Assembly (NCBI GenBank): GCA_026119935.1
Contig: JALRMH010000083.1
Span: forward strand, 1-64,000
Reading direction: 5' to 3'
Length of the DNA: 64,000 nucleotides
Source of the DNA: Endothia cerciana
Lineage: Eukaryota; Ascomycota; Sordariomycetes; Diaporthales; Cryphonectriaceae
Part shown: positions 44,147 to 56,145 of the stretch, piece after piece
Layout: the number at the start of each line of letters is the position of its first letter
Numbering within the stretch: position 1 is the stretch's first letter
The notes under the pieces: generated by a model
The model's database searches: none
Seen by the model: only the letters and a program-made list of their open reading frames with translations
What the model was told of the DNA's origin: nothing
Made by a program: the position numbers and the translations under genes

Positions 44147-44962
44147 ATGTCCTCACCACCGTGGGACTACATCGCCAAGCTAGTCTGCATAGGCGACTCG
44201 GGCTGTGGGAAGTCCAGCTTGACGATCCGGCTCTGCGAGGGGAGGTTCGTCCAGCACCACGATGTCACGATCGGGGTGGAGTTCGGCTCGCGGATAGTCC
44301 CCGTCGGCGCACCACACTCCAAACCGCCCACATCCTCCCGCCCGTCCTCCTCCCCCTCCTCCCTCTCCGACGATGACCCAAAATCGGCCGCCCTCGACCC
44401 CTCAAGACCGCCCAAGCCGGAGGGCCTGCCCCCGCCCCCCCTGAAGCAGGAGCCGCCCCCGCCCCAGAAGCACATGAAGCTGTCCCTCTGGGACACCGCC
44501 GGCCAGGAGACCTACAAGTCCGTCACGCGCTCCTACTTCCGCGGGGCCTCGGGCGCCCTGCTCGTCTTCGACATCTCCCGCAAGGCCACCTTCGAGCACG
44601 TGACCGACTGGCTCAACGACCTGCGCCAGATCGCCGAGCCGGACATCGTCGTGATCCTGGTGGGCAACAAGGCGGACCTTGCCGCCGAGAGGCGGGAGGT
44701 GGGCGAGCAGGAGGCCCGGGACTGGGCCAGGAGGAACGGCGTGCTGCAGTACGTCGAGACGAGCGCCAAGAGCGGGGAGGGGGTCGAGGAGGCGTTCCTG
44801 GCGGTGGCCGAGAGGATATACCAGAATATCATGGCGGGCAAGTACGATCTGAATGACAGGCGGTCGGGCGTGAAGGGGTCCGCGGCTGGGTGGGGAGGCG
44901 GAGGCGGGACCAATGTCAGGTTGGACCAGAGTAAGAGCACGAGCGGGGGCATGTGCTGTTAA
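44147..44962 (+). CDS. Rab-family small GTPase with an insert before switch II
   Basis: A single exon of 271 residues starts at ATG 44147, the first Met fitting the fold. The P-loop is IGDSGCGKSS, switch I DVTIGVEFGSRIV, switch II LWDTAGQETYKSVTRSYF, base binding GNKADL and ETSAKS, with a C-terminal CC for geranylgeranylation. The effector-region sequence is nearest to the Rab2/Rab4 group, which acts in Golgi or endosome traffic. About 50 extra residues rich in Pro, Ser and Asp (about residues 54-105) separate switch I from switch II. They are not removable by a good intron, since the only candidate donor is GTCGGC. The C-terminal region is Gly-rich. The Rab identity is certain; the exact subtype is not. 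Confidence 0.93.
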   Translation: MSSPPWDYIAKLVCIGDSGCGKSSLTIRLCEGRFVQHHDVTIGVEFGSRIVPVGAPHSKPPTSSRPSSSPSSLSDDDPKSAALDPSRPPKPEGLPPPPLKQEPPPPQKHMKLSLWDTAGQETYKSVTRSYFRGASGALLVFDISRKATFEHVTDWLNDLRQIAEPDIVVILVGNKADLAAERREVGEQEARDWARRNGVLQYVETSAKSGEGVEEAFLAVAERIYQNIMAGKYDLNDRRSGVKGSAAGWGGGGGTNVRLDQSKSTSGGMCC

Positions 44963-45510
44963 GCATCAAGACCTGATTATAAGGTCGGGGCGTGCGGGCG
45001 CGAGAGCGATGTATTTGGACTACGTGCGACGGGGTTAGCCAGAGCACAAAAGTCGTCATAAAAGGCCTCATCAGGTTTGATACCCCTACGGCCAGGATAC
45101 AATCTCTATCTAGCCAAAATTTGTACTGCAAAGATCACTGTACAGCACTGTAATGCATAAGCAGCAGGGCAGAGGCGGGCATTTAAATCACCTGGCGTAA
45201 GGATTGGGCAAGTCATTGAACACAGAAAGCACAACGGAGACATGACATTATTAGATGGAGAGATCGAAATGCCTCCTGTACTCCCATGCTCACCAATTTT
45301 CAGAGTCCATACACATATCCGGAAACTCCGTCCCTGTCCTGACCATCCATATGCAGCAATGTCATCGATTCAGCCGCGCCCGGAACAAGTGGAGAGTCGA
45401 GTTGAAATTGCCCCAAGATGAAACTCCTGACTCTAGCAGTGACCCTCGAACCCTACGCGATCAGAGAAGTAGCAAAACGAGTGCGCCTTTCCTTCCTTCA
45501 TTTACACACT
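44963..45510. other. Convergent intergenic region, Rab / pmt2
   Basis: This contains the 3' regions of the two convergent genes. No gene is seen. Confidence 0.6.
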
Positions 45511-48034
45511 CTAGTCAGTCATCCTCCATGTGTCGAACCACTTCAGGTAGTTGTACTGTAGGTTCGGACCGGTCATGCCCCAGCAAATGGGCATGAAGTA
45601 GATGTACAGTCCGATCGTGATGCCGTACAGAGCGCCGTACGCAACACCCTGGATGATTTGGGCCCTGTTGCGGAGGCACCAATCCGCCAGGAAACCAGTC
45701 GTCAAAATAGCGAAGTAGAGAGCCGGGTAGTAGTGATGAACGTAGGTGACACGCGCCATGACGACGAATGGCAGATAGTGCAAGAACCATCCGATGACCG
45801 GATAGAGACCAGCGTAGTGGATATGGTCGATCTCAGACTGGCTGAGCTCCTTAGATCCGCGCTGCCACCGGACAACATACCAGGCGACTGTCAGGCCGAG
45901 GAGCCCAAGAGAGAGTGTCGAACCCCAGTAGACGAAGGGATTGCCAAGAAGGAAGTACTTGACGATATTGTCATCCCAACCGCACATACGCAGTCCGACG
46001 TTCAAGATCGGCCACTGCCACCACTGAGAAGCCAGGTCATCTTGCTTGTCTGGGTCTGGCACCAGCGCATTGTTGGACGTCATCATGGCAACATTGAGGT
46101 GGATAAAGTCATGGATGAACGGCGACTTGTACTGGCCAGGATCTGCAGGAGGCAACTTGTCGTTCCAGTGGGCCTCCACGTTCCAGTGCGTGTAGGTGTC
46201 GCGAGGATTGTTGTCCTTGGTGCAGGTGACTTCGATCTGCCGGAAACCCCACTGAGGTAGGTTGACATTGCCTGCTCGCAGGTAGCATCCAAGAACCTCG
46301 TGTCTCAGGCGGAAAGCGGTGGTCAGGGTTCGAATTCTGCTCCGGTCGTTGGATGCAACGTCTCGGACAACCTCGACCTTCCAGTGGTCCTTGTCATCAC
46401 CCACGGTCAGATTGCCGTAGGAGGAAACCTCCTTGTCAGCCTTGGTGACAGGTGCGGAAATGTCGTGAGAATGCAAGTTACGGCCAGTCTGTGCGTGGAT
46501 AAGACGAATGACATCGCCATCGCCGAAGAAGCGCGGCTCGGCGTTCTCATCATAATCAGCATCACGGCGGTTAGGGTAGAAGAACCAATCATTGTTGGCA
46601 TCTTTGTGGTGGTAGCAGGTAACCTGTTGCTGGTTGGATCCCTCAGGGTACGTCTGTACATGGGAATGCAAGAGACCACTGTTTCAAGTTAGCATCCATA
46701 TTCTGTTTTGCAGGGTGTAATGCTCTCACCCTCCATATCCCATGTTCTTGACAGTAGCCCGAGAACCATAAGCTACCTCTAGAGGGCTGTTCTGGCCAAC
46801 TTCGGTTCCACGCAGGTTTGCCTGGAAAAGAGAGCTCATCTGCGCATCTCCAGGGCCAGTATCGGTCAGAACGGCGAAGTGAATCGCGAAGCTGAGCATG
46901 TAGATCAAAAACGGAAGAACGATCAGACCGACGACTCTCGCAACCACATGGGCTCCGAGCTCAACCTATATGCATATTAGGAGACAGACAGACAGACAGA
47001 CAAGAATCTTGGCAGAAGTACACACGGGAGGCATTTTCAGGTCGCCAAACTTGTTCCACAGATCCTCGATCGTGTAAAGACCAACCAGCGCAGTGACGAA
47101 GAGCCCGACCAGTTTAACACTAGTAACACAGCCGATGCTGAACCCAGTCATGAACAGCCAGAAGAACCATTCGGGCTCAAAGCTTTTGTCCTGAAGCCGG
47201 TGGAATTTGGCCCAGCAGAGAGTCGTGGCGACGGTACCGCAGAGAAGCATGGAGTCGAGAAGGATGAATCGGCTAATGGTGGTGTACGAGTTCTCGCAGA
47301 GCACCATCAGCGTGACAAACCATACCGCAGGACGCCTCAGGTTGAGTTCCTTTGCGGTCCAATATGCCATGGGTACGCAGACCGCACCAAAGAGGGCATT
47401 GAATTGACGCATGAAGGTATAGTTGACATCTTCAGGGTAGTGCTCTCCTGACTTGAACTCAAAGGAGCCGTTATACCCAGCCAGGTATCCAGAGAGACCG
47501 ACGAGAAGTTTTCCCAGAGGTGGCTGCTCCACCGTCAGCAGGTAACACGGCATTCAGATGTCCTACGGAGCTGCTCACATGGACGTCGAAATAGTATTCA
47601 TGCTTCAAGTAGTGAGATCCGAACTTTCCGAAGCTGTGTTGCAGGTCGAATGTCAGTCAGCAGACAGCGTCGCCTAGTATAGGCTGTTCAAGGGACGTAC
47701 TGGGCCTCGTCCCATGTCACAATATCGGAGAGTCCTATCTTGTAGAGTCGGGTGAAGAAAGCAAGGGCGGTAAAGATGAGGGGAGCGATGACAAACTCCC
47801 ACTCCTCGAGTGTTTGGAGGAAGGATGGCTGTTGGGAGTCAGTGGTGTTAGCGCAAGGCCTCATATTATACGATCACAAGGGCCAAGGGATCGGACCTGT
47901 TTTGCCTGCTTCTTCTTGTCGTCGACCTCGGGCTGACCCTGAACGGCGCCGGCCTGCCCAGGCACGTTGCGCCGTCGTAGGCCATCGCGTGCATCAGCGC
48001 CAGAGGCGACTGCGGCCTTCTCAGCGGCAGCCAT
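45511..48034 (-). CDS. pmt2: Dolichyl-phosphate-mannose protein O-mannosyltransferase, Pmt2 type
   Basis: The exons are 48034-47897, 47828-47701, 47633-47579, 47523-47026, 46965-46730 and 46678-45511. All phases agree, giving 740 residues, the usual Pmt2 length. It transfers mannose from dolichyl-phosphate mannose to Ser/Thr of proteins entering the ER. The conserved luminal loop reads VTWDEAHFGKFGSHYLK and YYFDVHPPLGKLLVGLSGYL, with the catalytic acidic pair Asp-Glu. The MIR repeats lie between GLLHSHVQTYPEG and about HWNVEAHWND. The last helices end in NYLKWFDTWRMTD, typical for fungal Pmt2. Intron 4 holds a (GACA)n tract at about 46982-47001. Pmt2 normally works as a dimer with Pmt1, which is not in this window. 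Confidence 0.95.
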
Positions 48035-49434
48035 TATCGGCTTCAGGTGAGGTAAGGTCGGTCAGACTGGGCTGCGTCTCAGGATACCGGTCGAACAAGA
48101 AGCGTCGGCAGAACAAATTGGGGTTGAACGAATGTATCGAACGGCGAGGGGAAACGTCAGAGGTCGAAGTGGTGCGTCCCAAGGCTCCGTCGAATTAGGA
48201 ACCCAGCTGCTGTCAGTAGGACATTGATCCCATCAGAGAGATGGGGAGATGGACACTGAACACGACCTCCAGAGGCAGGGGGGAGATGGTCGCGGGCGAA
48301 GACAGAGCTCCGTGGGGAAATCAAGGGATGGAAAGGTCGACGGTGGAAATAATTGAAGGTGGCCTTTCGCAGCAGCTACGGCTGTGCTGAAGTGCAGCTG
48401 CGTGTTAGCCAGAGGAGCATCCCTGGCAGCAGCAAGCAATCTGACATAGACATTTGTGGTACGTACCGCCTCAGCCCCAATTTGATTGACCTGCGGGTGG
48501 GCCCCCCAGTGGCCCCCCAGAGGAAATCGACGAGGGGCTCCCTGACAGCGGGCCCATCACCACCTACCTCTAGACGAGCTTTGAGGTACGGCCCAAAACG
48601 GGAATCATCAGTTAGCCCGTTGATACTACATAGTACAAATACGTGGCCAGCTGCGCATGCTACCTCCTTGGCGGCTATGAGCATCTTGGAGGCCCTCACG
48701 GCGGCTTCGTGTGGCGGCAGGAAAGCAGTCTGGAGCCTGGCCAACGTCCTGACGTAGTACACATTTCACCAACTCACCCCTGACTAAGAGGAAAGCAATA
48801 TGGCGGCAAATGTGGGCCGTCAGACATCGTCGTACAGGCGACTCTGAGGAGATTCTGCCGTCCTACCTTGCTGGCGAGCCCTCTCTAATGTAGTGACTTC
48901 ATTGGCAGGTAATCAGCCGCTGGATACTTGTGGTTTCAGTGTCATCGTATGCTAGTGTCTCGCTAAAAGCGCACGTTGCATACCAAGTCGAATCTTGATC
49001 CCACCGAGTCAAGACAAAGCTTTTGAGGTCGAAACAGCGAGCTCTTTTGAATAAATTACTTCTGCTGCCCAAGAGGGACCACCCCTTGTAGAGGCCATTC
49101 CCTTCCTGGGAGAGGGTGACACTGCGACTCCAAGACACGATGCTGGTCTCCCTGGAGTCTGTCTGAGGGGAAGCCTTTCAGCTGAACGCTATTTTACATG
49201 TCCATGGATGGCTCCATCCCTCGTGGATGGCGGGTAGGTGACCAAAATCTAGCTCGTGATACCAGCCGTGGCGTCTTAGCGGCTGTCTCCGTCCTGCGAT
49301 GGATGTTCAGCTGGGGAGATATGACCCAGTCCCAGCAGATAAATGACTTCGATGTGCGTATTCAGGGCCCGAGGGCCTCCTCCCCATTATCGCAGCTCAC
49401 TTTCCTCCTTGTAAGGCTCACATACGCACCCATC
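48035..49434. other. Intergenic region upstream of pmt2 and of the HET pseudogene
   Basis: No gene is supported. An open frame of 128 codons on the minus strand (48376-48762) has no recognisable feature. Confidence 0.5.
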
Positions 49435-51163
49435 ATGGCCTCCCCGTACGAGCCCCTGCAACTCGACGAGATCCGGCTCCTCCGCCTCTGTCCCAGGGGA
49501 AAGGACAACTTGGCTTCCTTCGAAATTGTACATGTCTCCCTCCGCTCTAGGCCGGCATATGTAGCACTTTCTTACACTTGGGGCCCGCCGGGGGACACCC
49601 ACGCAGTACTCCTGAACGGCAAGCATTTCTCTGTCCGTAAAAACCTAAACGAGGCCCTCGAACATATCACAACCGCCTGGAAACACCATGTTTGGAAACG
49701 GATATATATGGATCGATGCCATCTGCATCAATCAAGACCCCGTCGACCCGAAGGCTCCCAACGAACGTGGCGTCCAGGTCCGTCTCATGACCTCGATCTA
49801 CACCCAGGCCTCCAAGGTTCTCGTGTGGCTTGGGAGGCCGGACAATGACATCAACAACAAACTCGCATTCGGCCTCATGGAGCGTTTCGAGAGGCGCCAC
49901 CGCAAGGTCCTCAAGGACGCAAGGCCGTACCGGCCATGGTGGTGGCGCAAGCCCCTTCGCAGTGTGGGTGACGACACGGCCGACTTCTTGCTCAAACTGG
50001 CACCAGCCAAGGACAAGAACATATTCGATGTCCCCGGCTCGGATACGTATCGGGGCTGGCTTGGGATCATCGCGCTGTGGCGGAAACCCTGGTGGGAGCG
50101 AAGCTGGATCTTCCAAGAGGCCACAATTCCGGAGAAGTCCGAGCTGACGTTCATCCGCGGCGTCGCGGTGTTCCCTCGCGCCAGCAAGGTCAGGTTTCTC
50201 TGCGGTGGCCAGGAGTGCGGGTGGTCCGAGATGGAAAGCGCCAAATTGGTGGCCGATGGTGTTCTGAAAACTCCCGGAATCCCGGAACATGCTCGGCGCC
50301 TTGCCGGATCCTACGATCAGCTCTCCAAGCTGGGGCAAACCCGCAGTCTGCGCGTCCATAATGCTTTGAGAAGCTTTGCGCAGACCTTGCAGATATTCCG
50401 CCACACGCAGTGTCCCGACCCGCGAGATAAGCTGTATGCGCCACTGTGTCTGGCGCCGGAGGATGTGGCAACGATTGTGAAGCCGGACTACAAGAAGAAC
50501 ATCGTCGAAGTATATATGGATGTTGCGAGATATTTTATAGACCAGGAGCCAGGGCCAAGCTTCACCTTCGCGGCGTTCACATCGATGAGATCAAAGGCAT
50601 AGTCAAAGACTCGGGTCGCAACCCGGATGAACTCAGGGCCACTGCTAGGGCGAAGGGCCGTCAGTGGGCTCTGGAATCAAAGTACCGTTACAAGCTCACA
50701 GATGAGCCCATCATGGACGCTATCAAATCGCACAAACGTGCTCGACCTACTCTACAGCGACATCGGCATGCCGTCCGAGCGCAGCGCAAAGCTAGACCCT
50801 GCCTTCCTCAAGAGGCCGAGGGCCGAGCTGACGCCGACAGAGTACAGGTACCAGCTGGAGATGAGGCTCGCGATGGCTAAGGCATTCACTCCCAGGGACC
50901 TGGCGTTCACCCGGAAACTGTACCTTGCTGTCATACCGAACACGGCTGTGGTGGGCGATGAAATATGGGCACTGGCTACTGGCCGGGTCCTGTACGTGTT
51001 GAGGCCGGTGGACCTAGACCTGAGGAGATATATGTACATTGGGGAGAGCTACGTGCATGGGCTCATGGACGGGGAAGTGGTGAGGATGATGAGCACAGGT
51101 GAAGTGAGTTCCGGGAGGGACTACTCCTCGGCACTCACTAATGCTCTATGGGTGCATCCATAA
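49435..51163 (+). pseudogene. Broken HET-domain (heterokaryon incompatibility) gene
   Basis: HET proteins trigger non-self recognition cell death. The start at ATG 49435 is followed by the usual HET blocks: PAYVALSYTWGPPGD, then GYIWIDAICINQDP and VLVWLGRPD, then WWERSWIFQEAT. The C-terminal block reads VGDEIWALATGRVLYVLRP and YVHGLMDGE. These are in different frames. The frame must shift near 49665-49690, between the TWG and ICINQ blocks, where no intron fits. It shifts again near 50570-50585, where a segment usually holding a WVPDW-type motif seems deleted, and again near 50725-50760. Three frame breaks make this a pseudogene unless the assembly is wrong. Confidence 0.82.
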
Positions 51164-51604
51164 GCGGTGGTCCCGGGACAGGAGATACCGTCCTGCATAG
51201 GGCCAATCCCGAGAAGTGAGGTCGATCGCATTGCTGTTGTCCAACTCACTCACAGGTGTGTGAGTGAGTGAGAAGGGATGCCCAATGAGTGGCCCATGGG
51301 TGTCAACGTGGTAATTACCCTTTCATGGTTCTCGATTTCAGCACATTGGGGTATTACGTGGCAGGCCTCGTTGCTTTTCAGCAATTCTATCGTGATCATC
51401 TACCGGATCTGAATTCATAATTACCTAATCGGAGACATCATTCTGAAGGCGCGCATGCATTTATGCCTCGAGGAGCCGAGGTATTTAAGGAGGTCAGAAG
51501 AACGGGTTACCGGCACCCTGCTCTCGCGTGCTTGAGCTAGTGAGATATAGGTGTTCCTAACTCTAAGACCGGTGTAGAGTTGGCGTAGTATCCTAGAGGG
51601 TCAT
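51164..51604. other. Intergenic stretch
   Basis: No gene is seen. Confidence 0.4.
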
Positions 51605-52477
51605 ATGAGGCGAGAGTTCTTTATGATCGCCACCACAGTTCCAGTTGCCTTCTCGTGCAGTGATTTGCATCGTATGCTCAGGTCTCTGGCAAAGATCGTT
51701 GTCTCTCCTCGCTATACAGTCGCGTGGATGCCTCCTTCGGCAACCAGGCTATCTTCAACTGGACCGTGTTCCAGAGGACGCTCGCCGAGTGGACCGAGGA
51801 CGTGATCGCCATCAACAGCTCGACAGCAGCACGCGCCAGGGCTATCCGCAACTCGAACGCGACGAACCCGGAGTTCGGCCTGTCCGAACTAGCCCAGAGT
51901 TTCTCGACAGGCGAAAGCATAGCCTTCATCCTGGTCTCTGGAAACGTGACGACTGGTGTTGTCGAGACCGCCCTGGTTGTATACTGGTTCGGTCAGTCCG
52001 GATCCGCCTCACCTGTCTATATATAGGCGCGGGACCTGGCTAACGGTGCGTAAACTAGAGCACGAGCGCTTCCCACACGGCTACTTGCCACCAGCGAACG
52101 TCGTCAACAGCACGCAACTCTTCGACCTGTCCGCCAGGCTGGGTGATGCCCTCTTGGCGCAGGGCCTGGATTTCACCGCCATACAGGCGCCGCCATCCTC
52201 CGCGACGAAACGTTGGGACCCATATGCTGGTCTCTGGTGGCATACTTCTTTGAGCTATGCGTGGTTGAGACGCCGTTCCGCTCCAGCTCGCCCGTTGTTT
52301 GACGGGAAAGTCATGCGGATTCGTGGTCGGACAGACTCTTCCACTTGGACGGTTCCACGGATTCCACCAGGAGGCACGTGTATAGTGCAACATAACAGCA
52401 TAGAAATGAAGACCCCTTGCTTAAGTTTGCCCAGAGCACGCTTACCTGAAATCTCAAGCTGTACAAGCTGAGGACGC
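51605..52477 (+). CDS. Unknown gene fragment, N-glycosylation-site rich
   Basis: The segment 51680-51991 (contains FGNQAIFNWTVFQRTLAEW and NPEFGLSELAQSFSTGESI) joins in phase 1 across an intron at 51992-52058 with a CTAAC branch site. The next segment begins HERFPHGYLPPANVVN and contains LSARLGDALLAQGLDF. Several N-x-S/T sites suggest an extracellular domain of a membrane protein. The 5' end is unresolved; ATG 51605 with a short hydrophobic stretch is one option. The 3' end becomes implausible after about 52230, where a hydrophobic stretch continues in another frame. It is probably a truncated or decayed gene and I do not recognise the family. Confidence 0.35.
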
Positions 52478-53042
52478 ATGTCGAGATGTAGGTACAGCCA
52501 GCGTCAAAACACGCACTGGCGATGGCTGTTGCGTTCTCTGGATTCAAGGTCAGGGGGTTCTTGGTCAGCCCGACTGCAACTCCCCTGGCTGTACGGGAAG
52601 AGTCATAAACACAAAAGGTATTTTGAAATATGTGTCAGTCATTACACCATTTGTAATTGCACCACAACACCTTATGCGTTCATTGGTGTTGTGGTCGGTA
52701 GAAGTGTGTGCTGTGCAGAAAACGTTGTCGAGGAAGAGATCCCAAGTCCCACGCTTGTTATGTAAGGTTGTGTTGCAACGTCGACTTGCAGGGCGTGCAG
52801 GGGGTATAGCGACTTGGGCGGGACGGACGGGTGACAGCGCAGCCACGGCCAGATGGTTCACATATCACACCATGACTTGACTTTTGACTCGAGTAGACTC
52901 GACCCGACCTCACTTCATCCCATCCAATTTTCATCTGGCGCGTCAAACCTGCTGCGCCAGCCCTCCACGCCTTGACCTATGATCTCTGTGGCCTACCTCG
53001 AATGGGCTGCTGTTTGCTTTAAATGTGACCATTGTGTCCCCA
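52478..53042. other. Intergenic region upstream of the RING/CHY gene
   Basis: No gene is seen. Repeated GACTCGA-like pieces near 52885-52905 are too short to interpret. Confidence 0.5.
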
Positions 53043-55060
53043 ATGTCATCCTTAGTTGCCGACTTCATCATCAACCCAGTTGCCCGGACCGTCCGCCGTT
53101 TCTCGACCCCTTTTGCCACCGCATCTGACACTGACTCCGTCCGCCGCCTCTCCCATGACTTTGACCTAGACAATGGCGATGCCGTTGCTAAATGCGACGG
53201 CCCTTCCGCATCCTTTCCTAACCTCTCCTTCCTAAGAAGCCCAGACATCGCCCTCGGCGCCAGATCCCCGCCTCTGCTCGTCCCACAACGCCGGTGCCCC
53301 CTCCCCCCAAGCGACGACGATACCTCACTAGTCTCGACGCCCCTGTCCTCCCCTCCTGCTATATTCGAGATGGATCGTCCTGGTACCGCCGGCCCTGAGG
53401 ACCTCGGAACCGTCGATCCGGGATCCCCTCCACGGCAGGATGCCTCCGCTGAGACAAGAACGTCCCGCGCACTGCCTGCGAACGACGGGATGAACGACAT
53501 GCGGCGGAAGATCCAGACCATACAGTCGAGCAGCATCACCTTCGATCAGAAGCGCTATCTCATGCAGCAGGTCCTCACCGAAAGCTATGCTAAGGCGAGA
53601 CACGCGAAGGCGATCCTCGAGGGCGTGGAACCGCCCAGGCCAAGGCCCGACTTCCATCCTTCCGCCACCGTATCCTCCTCCAGAGACTTGGGCTTCGGCA
53701 TACCGGCTCTCGAGACACTGAAGTCTTGGGCGGACCTGGATGAGGAGCAGATGCCGATCAATTTTTCAGAAGAGGATGCGCGACCTACATACCGACCAAA
53801 GATGCCCCGGCCCGACTCTAGTGAGGGTCCTGAGGATTTCGAAGAGCAAGAGCAAGACGACGACGACGATGACATTCCCGATCTCGGTTGTATGCATTAC
53901 AAACGGAACGTCAGGGTGCAATGTGCAGAATGCGACAGGTGGTACACTTGCCGGCTGTGCCATGACGCCGTGGAGGAACATACCCTGCCAAGAAGGCTTA
54001 CAAAGAACATGCTCTGTATGCTGTGTGGGCACGTGCAGAAGGTGTCGGACACTTGTGCTCACTGCGGCGAGAGTGCGGCTTCGTACTACTGCAACATTTG
54101 CAAGCTGTGGAGCGATGACGTGAACAAGCACATATACCACTGCGACGACTGTGGGATCTGCCGAGTGGGACGTGGGCTGGAGAAGGACTTCTTCCACTGC
54201 AAAGTACGTGTTGGCTCCGTCCAGGGATCGAACGCGGACACTGACCATGACAGACCTGCCGTGCGTGCATCTCAATCGCGACCAAGGACGACCACAAATG
54301 CATCGAACGAGCGACCGACGCCACTTGCCCGATCTGCAACGAAGACATGTTTTCCTCGCCTCAGCAAGTCATCTTCATGGAATGCGGTCATCCCATCCAC
54401 CGAAACTGCTTCGACCAGTACATGAATACTTCCTATAAGTGCCCGCTATGTAGCAAGAGCATTGTAAAGATGGATGCCTTGTTCTTGAATCTTGCCAACA
54501 TCATCAAGGAGCAGCCAATGCCGGAGGAATACCGGGGCGTACGCTCTGTCCTCTTCTGCAACGACTGCTCGGCAAAGAGCTCAACCGATTACCACTTCCT
54601 GGGCCTGCGATGTCAGATATGTCAGTCCTTCAACACCGTCGAGTTGGATCGCTCGCCTATGCCGGCCGAGACAACCGAAAGCCAGCAAGGTGCAGCTACG
54701 GCGGACCCACTCCAACTCGAGACTCCGCACTACCCCAGCAATGGTTGGTATATGATCACGGCTTCGAGCCCTCCGTTGCACTCACACGGCTTCAGTGCAA
54801 CAGCGTCAAACGGCATTCCTCCGACATTTGAGTCCCCAGGCCGATACGCATGTTTTGCAGAACCTGAAGTCAGCCTCGACGATGACGAGGAAGACGAAGA
54901 GCTCGACTTCTGGGGGCGTAATGCCCGGAATCGAGCATTTGAGGATGAGGGCGAGAGCGAATATGAAGGGGAAGAGTCTGAGGTAGAGGAGGAGGAAGAG
55001 GACGACGAAGACGATGACAACGACGAAGTGGAGGAGATTAACCTGTTTGGTCACCGATGA
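53043..55060 (+). CDS. CHY and RING zinc-finger E3 ubiquitin ligase (Pirh2/RCHY1-like)
   Basis: Exon 1 is 53043-54203 and exon 2 is 54254-55060, joined in phase 0, giving 655 residues. ATG 53043 is the first in-frame start. About 270 N-terminal residues are Ser/Pro-rich and disordered. The CHY-type zinc finger starts at GCMHYKRNVRVQCAECDRWY. The CTCHY block follows (CNICKLWSDDVNKHIYHC, CRVGRGLEKDFFHCK). The RING finger (ATCPICNEDMF, MECGHPIHRNCFDQYM, YKCPLCSKS) and a zinc ribbon (CNDCSAKS, CQICQSFN) complete the family order. The C-terminal tail is extremely acidic. The human relative ubiquitinates p53; fungal substrates are unknown, so only E3 activity is inferred. Confidence 0.93.
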
Positions 55061-55640
55061 AAGGGCCCTCCCGGCCGTGTACAGGCAATTTCGGCTGGTG
55101 GCGTTGGCATTCTGATTGAGCGAGCGCTTGCGGCGTTTCTTTTCGAGCTGTTTTCCAAAAAAAATAATAAAAATCATCGGGTGTGTGGTCTGGATTGAGG
55201 TCAATTGGGTATTGGATCGGAATCATTGTCTTTATCATGGGGTTTGTGCATGCATCTGGAGGGGGATCAACTGGGACAAGAGAGAGAGACTCTGCTCTGG
55301 AGGCCAACGATAGGCGTCCTCGGGCACTTTCGAGGGCGGGTAGACTGGACATTATCAAGAAGACATGGCGTATATTCCTGAGTAACATATCACGTACACG
55401 TATAGTTCGTCCAGAGGACAGGGTATAAAGGTGAATAGATTCCTCCATTCCAGAATGTTTTGACGCCCCGGTTGCGATGTATCCGTGGCCCCTGTTCCGT
55501 AGATGCGTTACCGTGCAGGTTGTCCTGGGGAAGCAAGATAGACATTGGGACCGTCGTAGTTGATGCCCGGAACGCCGTAGCGCCAGTCCCATGCTAACGA
55601 GGGACAAAGAAAAACCTCCGTCGTCTGACTTGTCCCCAGC
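55061..55640. other. Convergent intergenic region, RING/CHY gene / mzt1
   Basis: This contains the 3' regions of both genes. No further gene is seen. Confidence 0.5.
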
Positions 55641-56095
55641 CTACCGCTGCTGCTTGCGCGCCTCAAGCTCGATTTTGGCCTCCTGCGCGCCATTCCGCAG
55701 CTCCTTGATGGTGGTCTAGATCGTCCCCACCCCACGCGCGTCGCTCGTCAGTCATCATCTCGCGCCGCAGCATCCTCTCCGCCCACCCACGACAGAACCC
55801 TACAACAAGAACTCAGGACGCGTGACTTACAGCAAGCGCCTCAGGGTTGACGCCCCTCTCGATCAGGGAGATGCATATCGACAGTTCCCTGCGGTCGAGG
55901 TGGCAGTTCTGTTTTTTTTGGTGTTTTTCTTGTTAATGATGTTTGATGCAGTCAGCCGGAGCCCGGACCCGCGCGCGTCCTGAGGCTCGGAGAAGGGTAG
56001 GGGCTTGAGCTTACCAGGATCTCTGAGATCTCCTGTAGGATGTTGACGGCTGTGTTGGCCGAGGCCTGTTTGTTTTCCTCCGGTGGGGGAGGCAT
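55641..56095 (-). CDS. mzt1: Mitotic-spindle organizing protein 1 (MOZART1 homologue)
   Basis: Three small exons (56095-56015, 55908-55831, 55715-55641), all joined in phase 0, encode 77 residues. Donors are GTAAGC and GTAAGT, acceptors ACAG and CTAG. The product begins MPPPPEENKQASANTAV and carries the MOZART1 core: ILQEISEIL, then LDRRELSICISLIERGVNPE, then ALATTIKELR. Length and motif order fit the family. Mzt1 binds the N-terminal regions of gamma-tubulin complex proteins and activates microtubule nucleation at spindle poles. The gene is easily missed because each exon is under 30 codons. Just upstream is a long TG-rich microsatellite. Spc25, another mitotic gene, lies next on the same strand. 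Confidence 0.88.
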
Positions 56096-56104
56096 GGTGG
56101 GCTT

Positions 56105-56145
<41 letters not shown>

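Noticed and set aside
44306..44475. An intron removing the Rab insert.
   Set aside because: The only in-place donor is GTCGGC with no clear branch site, so the insert is kept as coding.
48376..48762. A 128-codon minus-strand open frame between pmt2 and the HET gene.
   Set aside because: No recognisable domain, signal peptide or splice context; it cannot be told from chance.
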